Shown: piece after piece, positions 44,498 to 53,331 of the stretch
How the letters are laid out: every line of letters begins with the position of its first letter
How positions within the stretch are numbered: position 1 is the first letter of the stretch
NCBI GenBank assembly: GCA_964420285.1
Contig: CAYQTE010000019.1
Span: 1 to 64,000, forward strand
DNA length: 64,000 nucleotides
Direction: 5' to 3'
Source of the DNA: CAYQTE01 sp964420285
Lineage (GTDB): Bacteria; Planctomycetota; Phycisphaerae; Tepidisphaerales; Tepidisphaeraceae
Program-made: the position numbers and the translations under genes
The notes under the pieces: model-generated
Database searches by the model: none
Seen by the model: only the letters and a program-made list of their open reading frames with translations
Told to the model about the DNA's origin: nothing

Positions 44498-45541
44498 TCA
44501 GCTTCTGCGAAACGCCGGCCGATGCCAGAGCACCGCCAGCCGGCTCGACCAGCGCGTCACCCGCACCGACGCATACGCCGCCGGAAGCAGCGCCGCCACG
44601 ATCAGTGCCGGCCGCCAACCCACATACCCGGCCACGAAACAGGCATCATACACGATCAGCCACGCCATCCCGCCGCGGAGCAATCGCCGGCCGGCCTCGC
44701 GCGCCGAGCTGCGCGTTCGCCAGATGAGCGTGCCCCAGATCGCGAAGACGGCCACCGCCGCGATCGGCCAGACCAGACCCGGCCCGATCGACAACAATTC
44801 CGCGGCGCTGCGATAACCGCCGGTTTCCATACGCCGCCGCCACAAGAACATGCCGATGACCACGGCATCGAATCCCGCCAGTCCGCCGATGGCCGTCCGC
44901 CAATGATTCCGCGTGAGGAGCGGCCGTTTCTGGCCCCACCAATAGGCGATGGCCGACACGATCGTGATGTGATTCATCAGGAGCAAAGGCTGCCACAGAA
45001 CCGGCAGGTGAGGGGCCGCGATCGACGCATGGAAGAACCAGATCAATCCCAGCGACAGCAATCCCAGCCCCACCAGGTATTTGGCCGCCATGTCGTAGAA
45101 CACGATCAGCAATCCCGTGCCAACCAGAAGCAGCAGACTCCGCCACCCCGACGGCGACCAGATCGAATACGCCGCGCCCGCCACTCCCGCCATGACGGCC
45201 AGAAGGACACAGATCACGTGTGCCGCGCCCGGATCGATGCGCCCGCTCGGCAGCGGCCGATCCGGCGCGATCTGCGCATCGCGCCGGCGGTCGATGATGT
45301 CGTTGAGACTCATTCCAAACGCGTAAAGGCACGCCGATGTCACGATCATCGCCGCCACGCATCGGGGTTCCAGCGTGATATTCGCATGCCCCGCCGCATC
45401 CGCCCGTTGCCGCGACCAAAGCAGCATCGCGCACAAGCTGTCGGCGATGGCCGTATACACCAGCGCCATCCGCGTCAGCCGCAAGAAACTCACGATGCGA
45501 TCGATCACGCCGCACAGCCTACCCGCCGGCGACAGTGCCAT
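44498..45541 (-). CDS. UbiA-family prenyltransferase
   Basis: 347 residues, eight to nine membrane helices. The first aspartate-rich motif NDIIDRRRDAQIAPDRPLPSGRI is present near residue 75-97, as in UbiA/MenA enzymes that attach prenyl chains to aromatic rings; the second Asp motif is less clear (YDMAAKYLVGLGLLSLGL near 150). Could be a 4-hydroxybenzoate or related transferase; the acceptor is unknown. ATG at 45541 chosen over the GTG at 45553. Confidence 0.8.
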   Translation of the reverse strand: MALSPAGRLCGVIDRIVSFLRLTRMALVYTAIADSLCAMLLWSRQRADAAGHANITLEPRCVAAMIVTSACLYAFGMSLNDIIDRRRDAQIAPDRPLPSGRIDPGAAHVICVLLAVMAGVAGAAYSIWSPSGWRSLLLLVGTGLLIVFYDMAAKYLVGLGLLSLGLIWFFHASIAAPHLPVLWQPLLLMNHITIVSAIAYWWGQKRPLLTRNHWRTAIGGLAGFDAVVIGMFLWRRRMETGGYRSAAELLSIGPGLVWPIAAVAVFAIWGTLIWRTRSSAREAGRRLLRGGMAWLIVYDACFVAGYVGWRPALIVAALLPAAYASVRVTRWSSRLAVLWHRPAFRRS

Positions 45542-45576
45542 AAACAGATCCACCGCAGACGCGTTTCGGCCTCCCC

Positions 45577-45612
45577 GTCACCTTGTCACCGTGTCACCCA
45601 GTCACCTTGTCA
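45577..45612. repeat. 8-bp tandem repeat before ribH
   Basis: Four and a half units of GTCACC plus two variable bases, starting at 45577, 45585, 45593, 45601 and 45609 (last one GTCATCC). It lies 36 bases before the UbiA start (divergent) and about 50 bases before ribH. Confidence 0.8.
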
Positions 45613-45663
45613 TCCGCCCCGCTCTCTCGCAATTTCGGCACCAATTCGTACGCTCTGCACCAT

Positions 45664-46161
45664 ATGAGCAAAAACGCCCCCGCCGCCCGTTCCGTTATCC
45701 TGCCGCGCAACTGCCGCATTGCCATCATTGCGGCGCGGTTCAATGAGAATCTCGTCGATCGCCTGCTTGCCGGCTGTCTCCAGCAACTCATCGAGCGCGG
45801 CATGGCCGAAAACCGCATTGATGTCTGTCGCGTTCCCGGCGCGTTCGAGATTCCCCTGGCGGCCCAGCGCGCGGCGCGAACAGGCAAATACGCGGCCGTC
45901 ATTTGCCTTGGCGCGGTCGTGCGCGGGCAGACTCCGCATTTTGATTTTGTGGCCGGGCAATGCGCCGCCGGCATTTCTCGCGTCGCGCTGGACGAATCGC
46001 TGCCGGTCATCTTCGGCGTTCTGACCACCAACACGATCAAACAAGCCACCGACCGGCTTGGCGGCTCGCACGGCCACACCGGACGATCGGCCGCGGATGC
46101 CGCGATCGAGATTATTGGACGGCCACAGCCTGCTGCCGAAAGAGTAGAGAGGAGAAAGTAG
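45664..46161 (+). CDS. ribH: 6,7-dimethyl-8-ribityllumazine synthase
   Basis: 165 residues. Condenses the ribityl-uracil intermediate with dihydroxybutanone phosphate, the penultimate step of riboflavin synthesis. Signature blocks: AIIAARFNENLVDRLLAGC, VPGAFEIPLAAQRAA, CLGAVVRGQTPHFDFVAGQCAAGI (catalytic His) and PVIFGVLTTNTIKQATDRLGG. ATG at 45664. Followed by nusB and ftsY, a common ribH-nusB arrangement. Confidence 0.95.
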   Translation: MSKNAPAARSVILPRNCRIAIIAARFNENLVDRLLAGCLQQLIERGMAENRIDVCRVPGAFEIPLAAQRAARTGKYAAVICLGAVVRGQTPHFDFVAGQCAAGISRVALDESLPVIFGVLTTNTIKQATDRLGGSHGHTGRSAADAAIEIIGRPQPAAERVERRK

Positions 46162-46261
46162 AAAGGAAACGAGCCACGCACGATTTGAATCTGGGTCTCC
46201 TCGCCCCTTTCCAACAGCACAGCGCTCTACTCTCTGGCGCCGCGCTGTATACTGAGCCGCG

Positions 46262-46768
46262 ATGTCGATTCGTCACACAACCCGTCAGATGGCCATGCAG
46301 GTGCTGTTCCTCTGGGATGTTGCCGGGGCGATGGACCGTCCGCAGGCGGAGCTGGCCATATTGCAGGCGTCCGACGATCCCGCCTCGCGCGACCGGGCAA
46401 TCGAGATGGCCACCGCGGCATGGCTGATCCGCGACGACACGGACAAATGGCTTGAACGTCTGGCCCCGCAGTGGCCGCCGCGCCGCCAGCCGGGCGTCGA
46501 TCGCAGTATCCTCCGGCTTGCCACATGGGAATTGACCAAAACGCAAACGCCCCCGATTGTCGCGATCGACGAAGCTCTGGAACTGGCCAAGGAGTTTTCC
46601 ACCGAACAAAGCTCGGCGTTCGTCAATGCCGTCCTCGATGCCCTGCTTCACGAAATTCAGAACGCCGCGCCGCCGCCGGACGCGCCGGCCGTCGTCGCGC
46701 CGCCGGTAACATCGTCACCAATAACGGTGGCGACACCGGCCGAGCCGGCGCCGCCCGACGCAACCTGA
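46262..46768 (+). CDS. nusB: Transcription antitermination factor NusB
   Basis: 168 residues, all-helical RNA-binding protein acting with NusE at boxA. Core residues 5-140 with RQMAMQVLFLWD, PGVDRSILRLATWEL and PPIVAIDEALELAKEFSTEQSSAFVNAVLDALL. A Pro/Ala/Val-rich tail of about 30 residues follows the normal end. TATACT at about 46250 precedes it and may be a promoter. Confidence 0.93.
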   Translation: MSIRHTTRQMAMQVLFLWDVAGAMDRPQAELAILQASDDPASRDRAIEMATAAWLIRDDTDKWLERLAPQWPPRRQPGVDRSILRLATWELTKTQTPPIVAIDEALELAKEFSTEQSSAFVNAVLDALLHEIQNAAPPPDAPAVVAPPVTSSPITVATPAEPAPPDAT

Positions 46769-46793
46769 CCATTTCTGATCCTGGATCACTTCA

Positions 46794-47735
46794 ATGGGTT
46801 TCTTTTCCAAAACACTGGACAAGCTCAAGGGCGCACTCAAGAAAACCGCGGCGGTTCTCAATACCGACGTCCGCACACTTTTCGTCCCCGGCCGGCAGAT
46901 CGACCAGGCGTTTCTCGACGAGGTCGAGCAGAAATTCCTTCAGGCCGACATGGGAGTCGTCCGCGTCGAGAAACTGGTGACGGAAATCCGCGAGCGTTGG
47001 CGACTGGGCCGTATCCGCAATGCCTCGGAGGCCGAGAGCGTCCTGCGCGAGCAACTGCTCGAAGGCTGGGCGAATGTCGATCGTGAATTGCGCATGGCGC
47101 CCAGTGGCCCAACCGTCATTCTGGTCGCCGGGATCAACGGGGCCGGCAAAACCACCAGCATCGCCAAGCTGGCCTGGCTGCTGAAAAACCAAATGCACAA
47201 ATCGGTGTTGGTGTGCGCCAGCGACACATTCCGCGCCGCGGCGGTCGAGCAGCTTTCGATCTGGGCCGGCCGGCTGGGCGTCGATATCGTCAAGCACAAG
47301 ATGGGTTCCGACCCCGCCGCCGTCGCCTACGACGCCTGCGAACGCGCCAAGGCCCGCGGCGTTGATGTAGTGATCGTGGACACCGCCGGCCGGTTGCATA
47401 CGCAGGACCACCTCATGCGCGAATTGACCAAGATCCGCGATGTCGTCGCCAAGCGCATCGAAGGCGCCCCGCACGAAGTGCTGCTGGTCCTGGACGCCAC
47501 GACCGGCCAGAACGCCATCCAACAGGCCAGGCACTTCTCCGCCGCCATCGGCATCACCGGCCTGTTCGTCGCCAAACTCGACGGCACGGCCAAAGGCGGC
47601 GTCGTCATCGCCATCCGCGATCAACTCAACATCCCGGTGAAATTCATCGGCCTGGGCGAAACGCCGGAAGATATTGAGACCTTCGACCCGGTGAGATTCG
47701 TATCCGCCCTTTTCGGCGAAGCGCCGCCGGGGTGA
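46794..47735 (+). CDS. ftsY: Signal recognition particle receptor FtsY
   Basis: 313 residues. SRP-type GTPase: G1 GINGAGKTTSIAKLA, CASDTFRAAAVEQL, DTAGRLHTQDHLMREL (G3), TKLDGTAKGG-type G4 written here as AKLDGTAKGGVV, and closing GLGETPEDIETFDPVRFVSALF. Only a short N domain and no acidic A domain precede the GTPase. Docks SRP-ribosome complexes at the membrane. Follows nusB by 25 bases. Confidence 0.96.
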   Translation: MGFFSKTLDKLKGALKKTAAVLNTDVRTLFVPGRQIDQAFLDEVEQKFLQADMGVVRVEKLVTEIRERWRLGRIRNASEAESVLREQLLEGWANVDRELRMAPSGPTVILVAGINGAGKTTSIAKLAWLLKNQMHKSVLVCASDTFRAAAVEQLSIWAGRLGVDIVKHKMGSDPAAVAYDACERAKARGVDVVIVDTAGRLHTQDHLMRELTKIRDVVAKRIEGAPHEVLLVLDATTGQNAIQQARHFSAAIGITGLFVAKLDGTAKGGVVIAIRDQLNIPVKFIGLGETPEDIETFDPVRFVSALFGEAPPG

Positions 47736-47768
47736 TTGCGCGAATTGCGCATGGCCGTGCTTTTCGGA

Positions 47769-47798
47769 TTGAATGGCGCTGCATTGGCCTGCTATAAT
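47769..47798 (+). promoter_or_regulatory. Promoter of the second PIN toxin-antitoxin pair
   Basis: TTGAAT (47769-47774), 18-base spacer, perfect TATAAT (47793-47798). The antitoxin ATG is at 47818 with AGGATAGGAG upstream. One of the strongest promoter matches in the window. Confidence 0.7.
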
Positions 47799-47817
47799 CG
47801 CAAGGATAGGAGATGTC

Positions 47818-48123
47818 ATGTCAACACCGGCGTCACAAATGACCGAGCTTTCGCTAATGCTCCGCCTCTCATCCCAAACGCGTGAGAAGCTCGCGCAACG
47901 TGCAGCAGCGCGCGGAAAAGACATGGCCTCCGTTGCTTCCGACATCATCGAGCAGGCTGTCGCGGCGTCCGCCAACAGTGATGAACGTGACACAACCGCA
48001 CAACGTGCCGCCGCATGGGAGGCATGGGTTTCCGAGATGCGACTCTGGGGCAAAGATCACCTGCCGCCGGGACATATCGTGGATGACAGCCGAGAGAGCA
48101 TATACGAGGGACGGGGGGAATGA
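47818..48123 (+). CDS. Antitoxin of the second PIN toxin pair
   Basis: 101 residues. An RHH-like first half (ELSLMLRLSSQTREKLAQRAAARGKDMASVASDIIEQAV) and an acidic C-terminal arm (HIVDDSRESIYEGRGE). Overlaps the toxin gene by 4 bases. Confidence 0.75.
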   Translation: MSTPASQMTELSLMLRLSSQTREKLAQRAAARGKDMASVASDIIEQAVAASANSDERDTTAQRAAAWEAWVSEMRLWGKDHLPPGHIVDDSRESIYEGRGE

Positions 48124-48572
48124 GAATCTTGGTTGACACTAATGTACTGGTGAAAATTGCCGACGCCAATGACCCTCAGAGCGCCGCGGCCGCCGATTCG
48201 ATTACACGGCTGATTGAACGGGGCAATCAAATCCACATCGTGCCGCAGAATGCGTACGAATTCTGGGTCGTGGCAACCCGGCCGCTGGCCAACAACGGTC
48301 TGGCGATGACGCCCGAAACCGCCGACGCAAGACTCGACACGCTCATGAAGATAGCGACGCTTCTGCCGGAGACGCCAGCGATCTTCGCGCAGTGGAGGAA
48401 GCTCGTACTCGACTTCGACTGCAAGGGCAAGATGGCTCACGACGTTCGACTCGTCGCCGCAATGATCGTCCACGGCGTGGACACCATCATCACTTTCAAC
48501 AAACGCGATTTCTCACGCTTTTCGCGGGTCGAAGTTGCCACCCCGGAGGAAGTCTTGGCGTCGATGCGATAA
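48120..48572 (+). CDS. VapC-like PIN-domain toxin
   Basis: 150 residues, starting with the PIN first strand MRILVDTNVLVKIAD. Other acidic positions lie in NAYEFWVVATRP and the closing DVRLVAAMIVHGVDTIITFNKRDFSRF. Metal-dependent RNase; target unknown. Coupled to the antitoxin by ATGA. Confidence 0.85.
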   Translation: MRILVDTNVLVKIADANDPQSAAAADSITRLIERGNQIHIVPQNAYEFWVVATRPLANNGLAMTPETADARLDTLMKIATLLPETPAIFAQWRKLVLDFDCKGKMAHDVRLVAAMIVHGVDTIITFNKRDFSRFSRVEVATPEEVLASMR

Positions 48573-48628
48573 TGGCGTGAACAACTACGAAGCAAATTAA
48601 CACGGACCGCGGGCGGCCGTCCGCAACT

Positions 48629-49546
48629 TCATGGCATCACAGCGTCCGCCGCCAGATCATCGCTGTCGATGCTGCTGCTGACTGTCCCGATGTGCGTGTA
48701 CTGAACCCAGCGGTCCTGGAGGACTTCCCCTTTGGCGGCGGGGCCGAGTTTCTTGATGGCGTCCTGGACTTTCTTGATGCGGTCGGGCAGGCCGGGGTGC
48801 GTGCTCATGATGCCGCCGCCCTTGGCCGCCGAGAGCGTTTGCAGGCGGATCAGGAAATTGAGGTATTGATGCGGGTCGTACTTGGCGGCGGCCATGATCT
48901 TGACGGCGCCGGCGTCGGCGGCGAATTCCTGGTCCTTGTCGTAGCCGGATTCCATCACTTCCGAGATGGTGCTGCCGGCCGCATTGGCGTACGCCTGCGT
49001 TCTGGCCGCGCCGCTGGCGACCTGGGTCAGGCCGGCAAATTCGCCCGCCTTTTTCGCGGCTTCCAGGCCGTCGTGGTTGCAGATGTGTGTCGTCTCATGC
49101 GCCAGCACACCGGCCAGTTCGGCTTCATTGTGAATCTGCAGGAGCAGGCCGTGCGTGATCAGGATATATCCATGCGGCCCGCTGAAGGCGTTGATCTCAG
49201 TGTCCGATTTCAGGATGGCGTATCTGTACATGAGATCGGGGCGCGGCGAGGCGGTAGCCACGACTTCGCCGACCAGCTCGACATACCTGGTCAGGCTGTC
49301 GTCGCCGTATAGGCCGTACGTGTTGGTCGCCTTGATCGCGATCGACTGGCCGAGGCTGTCCTCGTCCTTTTCGCTCATGTTGGCGGCCCGCAGGGCCGTG
49401 CCGCCGCCCTGAACCATTTGGCCGATGTCCATGTTATTGATGGCGCCCTTGCATCCGAAGAGGCCGGTCAAGACGCCCGTCGCCAGCAATCCCCTGATGA
49501 GCGATTTTCGCATGTGATGCACGAGCGGCAAATCCGCCCGGTCCAT
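48629..49546 (-). CDS. M48-family metalloprotease, lipoprotein
   Basis: 305 residues. Lipobox GLFGC near residue 32 places it in the envelope. The zinc site is LAHETTHICNHD (HExxH), with the third ligand in DKDQEFAADAGAVKIM. The STHPGLPDRIKKVQ block is typical of the M48 BepA/LoiP group, which maintain outer-membrane protein quality. ATG at 49546 has GAAGG about 9 bases upstream; an inner ATG at 49513 is the alternative. Last gene of a three-gene minus-strand cluster. Confidence 0.9.
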   Translation of the reverse strand: MDRADLPLVHHMRKSLIRGLLATGVLTGLFGCKGAINNMDIGQMVQGGGTALRAANMSEKDEDSLGQSIAIKATNTYGLYGDDSLTRYVELVGEVVATASPRPDLMYRYAILKSDTEINAFSGPHGYILITHGLLLQIHNEAELAGVLAHETTHICNHDGLEAAKKAGEFAGLTQVASGAARTQAYANAAGSTISEVMESGYDKDQEFAADAGAVKIMAAAKYDPHQYLNFLIRLQTLSAAKGGGIMSTHPGLPDRIKKVQDAIKKLGPAAKGEVLQDRWVQYTHIGTVSSSIDSDDLAADAVMP

Positions 49547-49597
49547 AATGAGAAGCCTTCAACCGTTCGCAAAACTCCCTCGACCAAACCGCGCCGA

Positions 49598-50110
49598 TCA
49601 CTTGCCCAGTTTCGTTCCATCCGACAGCGTGCGGAATGCGGCCAGATCGGCCGGCGTCACCAGGCTGCGATCCTTTTCCATCTTCAACTCCAGCGTCGGG
49701 TCGAGGTTATTGTTCTTGGCCCAATCGGCGGCTTCGGGGTTAAGTCCCTTGCTCGCGGCCGATGCGCTGACGTCCGATGCCGTGGCATTGCCGCCGCCGG
49801 TTAGACCGCTGAAGAAATCGCCGCCCGGCCTGGTCGATTGCACGTTGGACGAGAACACCCAACCGGTTACCGTGCTGCCGTCGGCGAGCGTCACCTGAAC
49901 GTTGATCCAGTCCCCATCCCGCGCGATCACCGTCATCGCCGTGCCCTGCGGCGCGGTCGCCAGGAGCGTTGCGGCCGGCCCCTCATCCGACAGCACATTG
50001 GCCGTGTCCGTCACGTAAACCGTCTCGGCCAATGCCGTGCTGACGCCGCCCAGCATCGCCATGCCAAGCACCACAGCCGGCCATCGCCGCGATCGAATTT
50101 TTCGCTTCAT
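49598..50110 (-). CDS. Secreted SH3b-domain protein
   Basis: 170 residues. Signal peptide ending ALA-E near residue 30, then a bacterial SH3-like domain (VYVTDTANVLSDEGPAATLLATAPQGTAMTVIARDGDWINVQV ... TGWVFSSNV), which often binds peptidoglycan. The C-terminal 70 residues are Gly/Ser/Ala-rich and helical. ATG at 50110 follows AAAGGG. It lies between the cyclase and the protease genes. Confidence 0.82.
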   Translation of the reverse strand: MKRKIRSRRWPAVVLGMAMLGGVSTALAETVYVTDTANVLSDEGPAATLLATAPQGTAMTVIARDGDWINVQVTLADGSTVTGWVFSSNVQSTRPGGDFFSGLTGGGNATASDVSASAASKGLNPEAADWAKNNNLDPTLELKMEKDRSLVTPADLAAFRTLSDGTKLGK

Positions 50111-50161
50111 AACAACCCTTTGCCACATATCTCGCCGTGCATCGCACCGAACTCGCCGTCG

Positions 50162-52216
50162 TCACTTGCTCTTGTACCGATAGACGCCGTCCCAATCGTC
50201 GCCGGGCGGATCGGCCGCAAATTCGACGACGCGATTGAGCAGTGTACCGGTCGGCCCGTCGTCGGGGAAGTCTTTTTGCAGCGTCCGCAGAATCGCCTGG
50301 GCATCCGACCAATAGCGCCCGCTGTATCTTTCCAATGCCGATTCGTAACGCGCCGCCAGATCGCGCAGTGCATCCGTGCCGGCGCCCTCGGCCAGCGGCT
50401 CGAACACCGCCATCGGCTGCGTGCGGCCCTTCACCGCGATCACATCCACCTTCCGCAGGAGAAACTGGGATCGCACCTCATCCGCCGTCGGCTGGCTGAC
50501 CAGCAATCGCGTTCCATAAAACTTATTTGCCGCCTCCAGCCGGCTGGCCAGGTTCACCGAATCGCCCATGACGGTGTAGTTGAACTTCTGATCCGATCCG
50601 AACGTCCCGGCCGCCATCGCGCCGGTGTTCAGGCCGATCCGCGTGTGCATGTTGTTCCCGCCACGACGATTGAGTTCCTCGGTCATGTCGATTTCGCGCT
50701 GCCGCATCGCCACGGCCGCGCGACAGGCGCGCAGTGCATGGTCCGGCTGCGGCGAGATCGGCGGGTTCCAGAACGCGACAATCGCATCGCCCACAAATTT
50801 GTCCAGCGTTCCCTCCTGTTGCCATATGAGATGCGTCATCTGCCCGAAATAGAACCGCAGAAGTTCGCTCAGCCGCTCGGGCTCCAGCTTCTCGCTGAGA
50901 TCTGTGAACCCCGCGATATCCGTAAACATGACGGTCATCTCGCGGCGCTCGCTGTCGATCTTGAGGCTGTCACGGTTCCGCTCCAAATCGGCTGCCACGG
51001 CTGGTGATACATATTGCGACAGCGCCTTGACGAACAGCCGCCGGTCGCGGTTCTCGACCAGATAGCTCCACGCCATGCCCGCCACCACCGAGACGATCGA
51101 CGCCAGCATCGGTTCCGCCGGCGCCAGCCATCGAATCGTCCAGCCCTGGAACAATTCCATCGGCACCCCCACCGCCAGCGCGAACGCCACCGCCGCCAGC
51201 AGCAATTTCACCCACATCCGCCGCGGCAAAATCGCCCCGCATGCGCCAAAGATCGCCGCCAGCAACCCCATCGCCAGTCGCCACGCCGTCCCCACTGGCT
51301 CAACCCGCATCGCATCCAGCATGTTCTGGATCGCCGTCGCGTGCAGTTCCGCCCCCGGCGTCACGTCCGAAAGCGGTGTGCTCTTGAGGTCATACGTACC
51401 GGCCGACGTACCGGCTACGATCACGATCTTGCCGCGGAAATCCGAGTCCGATATCCCGTTGTCCGCCAGCCCGCGCGTCGTCGGATTGCCGATCGCCGCC
51501 AGCACGTTAATTGCCGAAAGATATTTGAAGGTCCGCTGCGTCTTGCCATCCCGATCCGTGTACTGCTGCGGACCGTAAAACCGCAAGAGAAACGGCTGCG
51601 TCGTCGGCCATTTGGCGCTCAGACCGGCCGCCTTGATCGTCGCCAGCGCCAGCGAATCGTTTCCCTTCGCCGTGACCGGGTAATACCAGCGCGCCACATC
51701 CTGATCGAAATTGACCGCCCCGAACACCGGCTTCTTTTTGCACGGCGGCGTGAAGCGGTCCCAGTCGCCGTCGGGCAGTTCCATGTTGGCGAAAACCACC
51801 GGTATCTTCGACGCATCCGCCGCTGCCGCCAGTGCCGGATCGTCACCGGATACCGCATGCTGGCTGAACGTCAGATCGAACGCCACCGCCTTGGCCCCAT
51901 GTGCATTGCAGAATTGGATGACCGCCCCCCAGATCATCCGCGGCCACGGCCAGCCGACGCCCTTTTGCTGGTCCACCATATCCAAACTGCGATCGTCCAC
52001 CGCGATGATGACGATCGGCCCCTTCTCCTGATTCTCCACTGGCCGTCGCCTATAGAACGCATCGTACATGACATTATTGAGCAACCCCATCGGCGCGCGC
52101 ACCCCCGGCGTCGCCGCCATAGCCGCCACCAGCCCAATCGCCAAAACCCCGATGATCCCCCCCGCCGCCGCGTGCCGGATCAACTTCCCGCCAGGGAGCT
52201 TTGGGAGATTTGCCAT
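50162..52216 (-). CDS. CHASE2-domain adenylate/guanylate cyclase
   Basis: 684 residues. One membrane helix (about 14-36), an outer CHASE2 sensor domain (about 45-310; GPIVIIAVDDRSLDMV, FDLTFS and FRGKIVIVAGTSAGTYD are typical), three more helices (about 318-400) and a class III cyclase domain (about 430-610). Catalytic elements: VMFTDIAGFTDLSEKL (metal Asp), DKFVGDAIVAFWNPP and GDSVNLASRLEA. A 60-residue helical tail follows. It would make cAMP or cGMP in response to an envelope signal. ATG at 52216 or 52276; both lack a clear Shine-Dalgarno. Confidence 0.92.
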   Translation of the reverse strand: MANLPKLPGGKLIRHAAAGGIIGVLAIGLVAAMAATPGVRAPMGLLNNVMYDAFYRRRPVENQEKGPIVIIAVDDRSLDMVDQQKGVGWPWPRMIWGAVIQFCNAHGAKAVAFDLTFSQHAVSGDDPALAAAADASKIPVVFANMELPDGDWDRFTPPCKKKPVFGAVNFDQDVARWYYPVTAKGNDSLALATIKAAGLSAKWPTTQPFLLRFYGPQQYTDRDGKTQRTFKYLSAINVLAAIGNPTTRGLADNGISDSDFRGKIVIVAGTSAGTYDLKSTPLSDVTPGAELHATAIQNMLDAMRVEPVGTAWRLAMGLLAAIFGACGAILPRRMWVKLLLAAVAFALAVGVPMELFQGWTIRWLAPAEPMLASIVSVVAGMAWSYLVENRDRRLFVKALSQYVSPAVAADLERNRDSLKIDSERREMTVMFTDIAGFTDLSEKLEPERLSELLRFYFGQMTHLIWQQEGTLDKFVGDAIVAFWNPPISPQPDHALRACRAAVAMRQREIDMTEELNRRGGNNMHTRIGLNTGAMAAGTFGSDQKFNYTVMGDSVNLASRLEAANKFYGTRLLVSQPTADEVRSQFLLRKVDVIAVKGRTQPMAVFEPLAEGAGTDALRDLAARYESALERYSGRYWSDAQAILRTLQKDFPDDGPTGTLLNRVVEFAADPPGDDWDGVYRYKSK

Positions 52217-52286
52217 GCCCGGCAGCTTACCAAAACCGGAAATACCCTTCGACTTTTGGCCAGGGCTGGTTATCATGGGAGCGGCT

Positions 52287-52358
52287 GCGGGCGTAATTCA
52301 GTGGTAGAATGCAGCCTTCCCAAGGCTGACGTCGAGGGTTCGAATCCCTTCGCCCGCT
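52287..52358 (+). tRNA. tRNA-Gly (anticodon CCC)
   Basis: 72 bases. Acceptor GCGGGCG (52287-52293) pairs with CGCCCGC (52351-52357), discriminator T. D arm ATTCAGTGGTAGAAT; anticodon stem CAGCC/GGCTG with loop TTCCCAA, anticodon CCC; T arm GAGGG-TTCGAAT-CCCTT. CCA is not encoded. Reads GGG codons. Confidence 0.95.
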
Positions 52359-52392
52359 CTTGTCCTCGTGTATTGCGTGCGGTTCAGGGGGA

Positions 52393-53331
52393 TCAATCGC
52401 CGCCAAGCAAATCCGCCAGCGCGCCCTCGAGATTCGGGAATTGGAATGTGAATCCCTCGTGCATGAGCCGCGTGGGCACACATCGCCGCCCCAGCAGCGC
52501 CAGTTCCGGATCGGTCCGGAGTATCACCGAGCCGATGCGCACCAATACGGCCGGGACGGGCGGCGACCACGGGCGATGAACGGCGCGGCGCAGCAGTCGC
52601 ATGAAATCGCGGTTGGGGACTGGATTGGGAGCGGTGACGACATACGCGCCGCGCATTGAATCGTCGACGATGGCTCGATGGATGATGCGGTGAAGATCGG
52701 TTTCGTGGATCCAACTGATGAATTGCCGGCCGGTGCCGATTCGGCCACCCAGGCCAAGTCGGGCCAGACGCGACAGTGTTGCAAGCGCCCCGCCGTCGCG
52801 GCCAAGAACGAAACTAATGCGCAGCACAACCGTGCGAACGCTGGGCAGCGCAAGTTCGGCCAGCGCCGCTTCCCACGCGAGGCCCACCTGCGGCGCGAAA
52901 CCCGTGCCGACCAGTGACGACTCGTCGAGAATCTGGTCGTCGGTGTCGCCGTATATGTGCGCCGTCCCCGATTGAATCCAAACCGGCGGCGGCGATGAAC
53001 AGCGTTTCACGGCCTGTCCCAACACGTTCACTGAATCGACACGGGAATCCAATATTGCCGCTTTGTTCGCCGTCGTCTTGCGGCAATCCACGCTCCGGCC
53101 GACGACGTTCACGATGGCCGACGCGCCCTCCAGTTCCTCTTCCCACGGCCCAATGGTCTTCGCATCCCAGGCAACAAACCGCACAGACCCGACATCTCGA
53201 GCAGGCCCGCGTGTCAGCACAACAGCGCTTTGCGCCACGGCCGACAAGTGACGAATCAAACCGCTGCCCAGAAACCCGCTGCCCCCGGCGATGACCAGGC
53301 GTTTGATTGCGTTGGCATTTGCGTCGCTCAT
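52393..53331 (-). CDS. NAD-dependent epimerase of the TIGR01777/YfcH type
   Basis: 312 residues. Extended SDR fold with GGSGFLGSGLIRHL near the N-terminus, VNVVGRSVDCRKTTANKAAILDSRV, SGTAHIYGDTDDQ, ISWIHETDLHRIIHRAI and a closing RCVPTRLMHEGFTFQFPNLEGAL. This is the YfcH/SulA-like family; its reaction is not firmly established. ATG at 53331 preferred to an upstream one at 53394. Confidence 0.9.
   Translation of the reverse strand: MSDANANAIKRLVIAGGSGFLGSGLIRHLSAVAQSAVVLTRGPARDVGSVRFVAWDAKTIGPWEEELEGASAIVNVVGRSVDCRKTTANKAAILDSRVDSVNVLGQAVKRCSSPPPVWIQSGTAHIYGDTDDQILDESSLVGTGFAPQVGLAWEAALAELALPSVRTVVLRISFVLGRDGGALATLSRLARLGLGGRIGTGRQFISWIHETDLHRIIHRAIVDDSMRGAYVVTAPNPVPNRDFMRLLRRAVHRPWSPPVPAVLVRIGSVILRTDPELALLGRRCVPTRLMHEGFTFQFPNLEGALADLLGGD

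Noticed and set aside
42509..45667. 1052-codon plus-strand frame opposite the UbiA, galE and membrane protein genes
   Set aside because: It crosses three real genes on the other strand and its translation is Arg/His/Pro-rich without domain structure.
46141..46230. Mirror of GAGTAGAGAG and CTCTACTCTC before nusB, possible hairpin
   Set aside because: The arms are short and about 65 bases apart; it may be chance in purine-rich sequence.
47735..47770. Possible terminator after ftsY (TGCGC and GCGCA around a 5-base loop)
   Set aside because: Only a 5-bp stem and no T run of useful length.
51014..52579. 521-codon plus-strand frame opposite the cyclase and across the tRNA
   Set aside because: It runs through a tRNA gene and its product is Arg/His-rich; the cyclase on the minus strand is certain.
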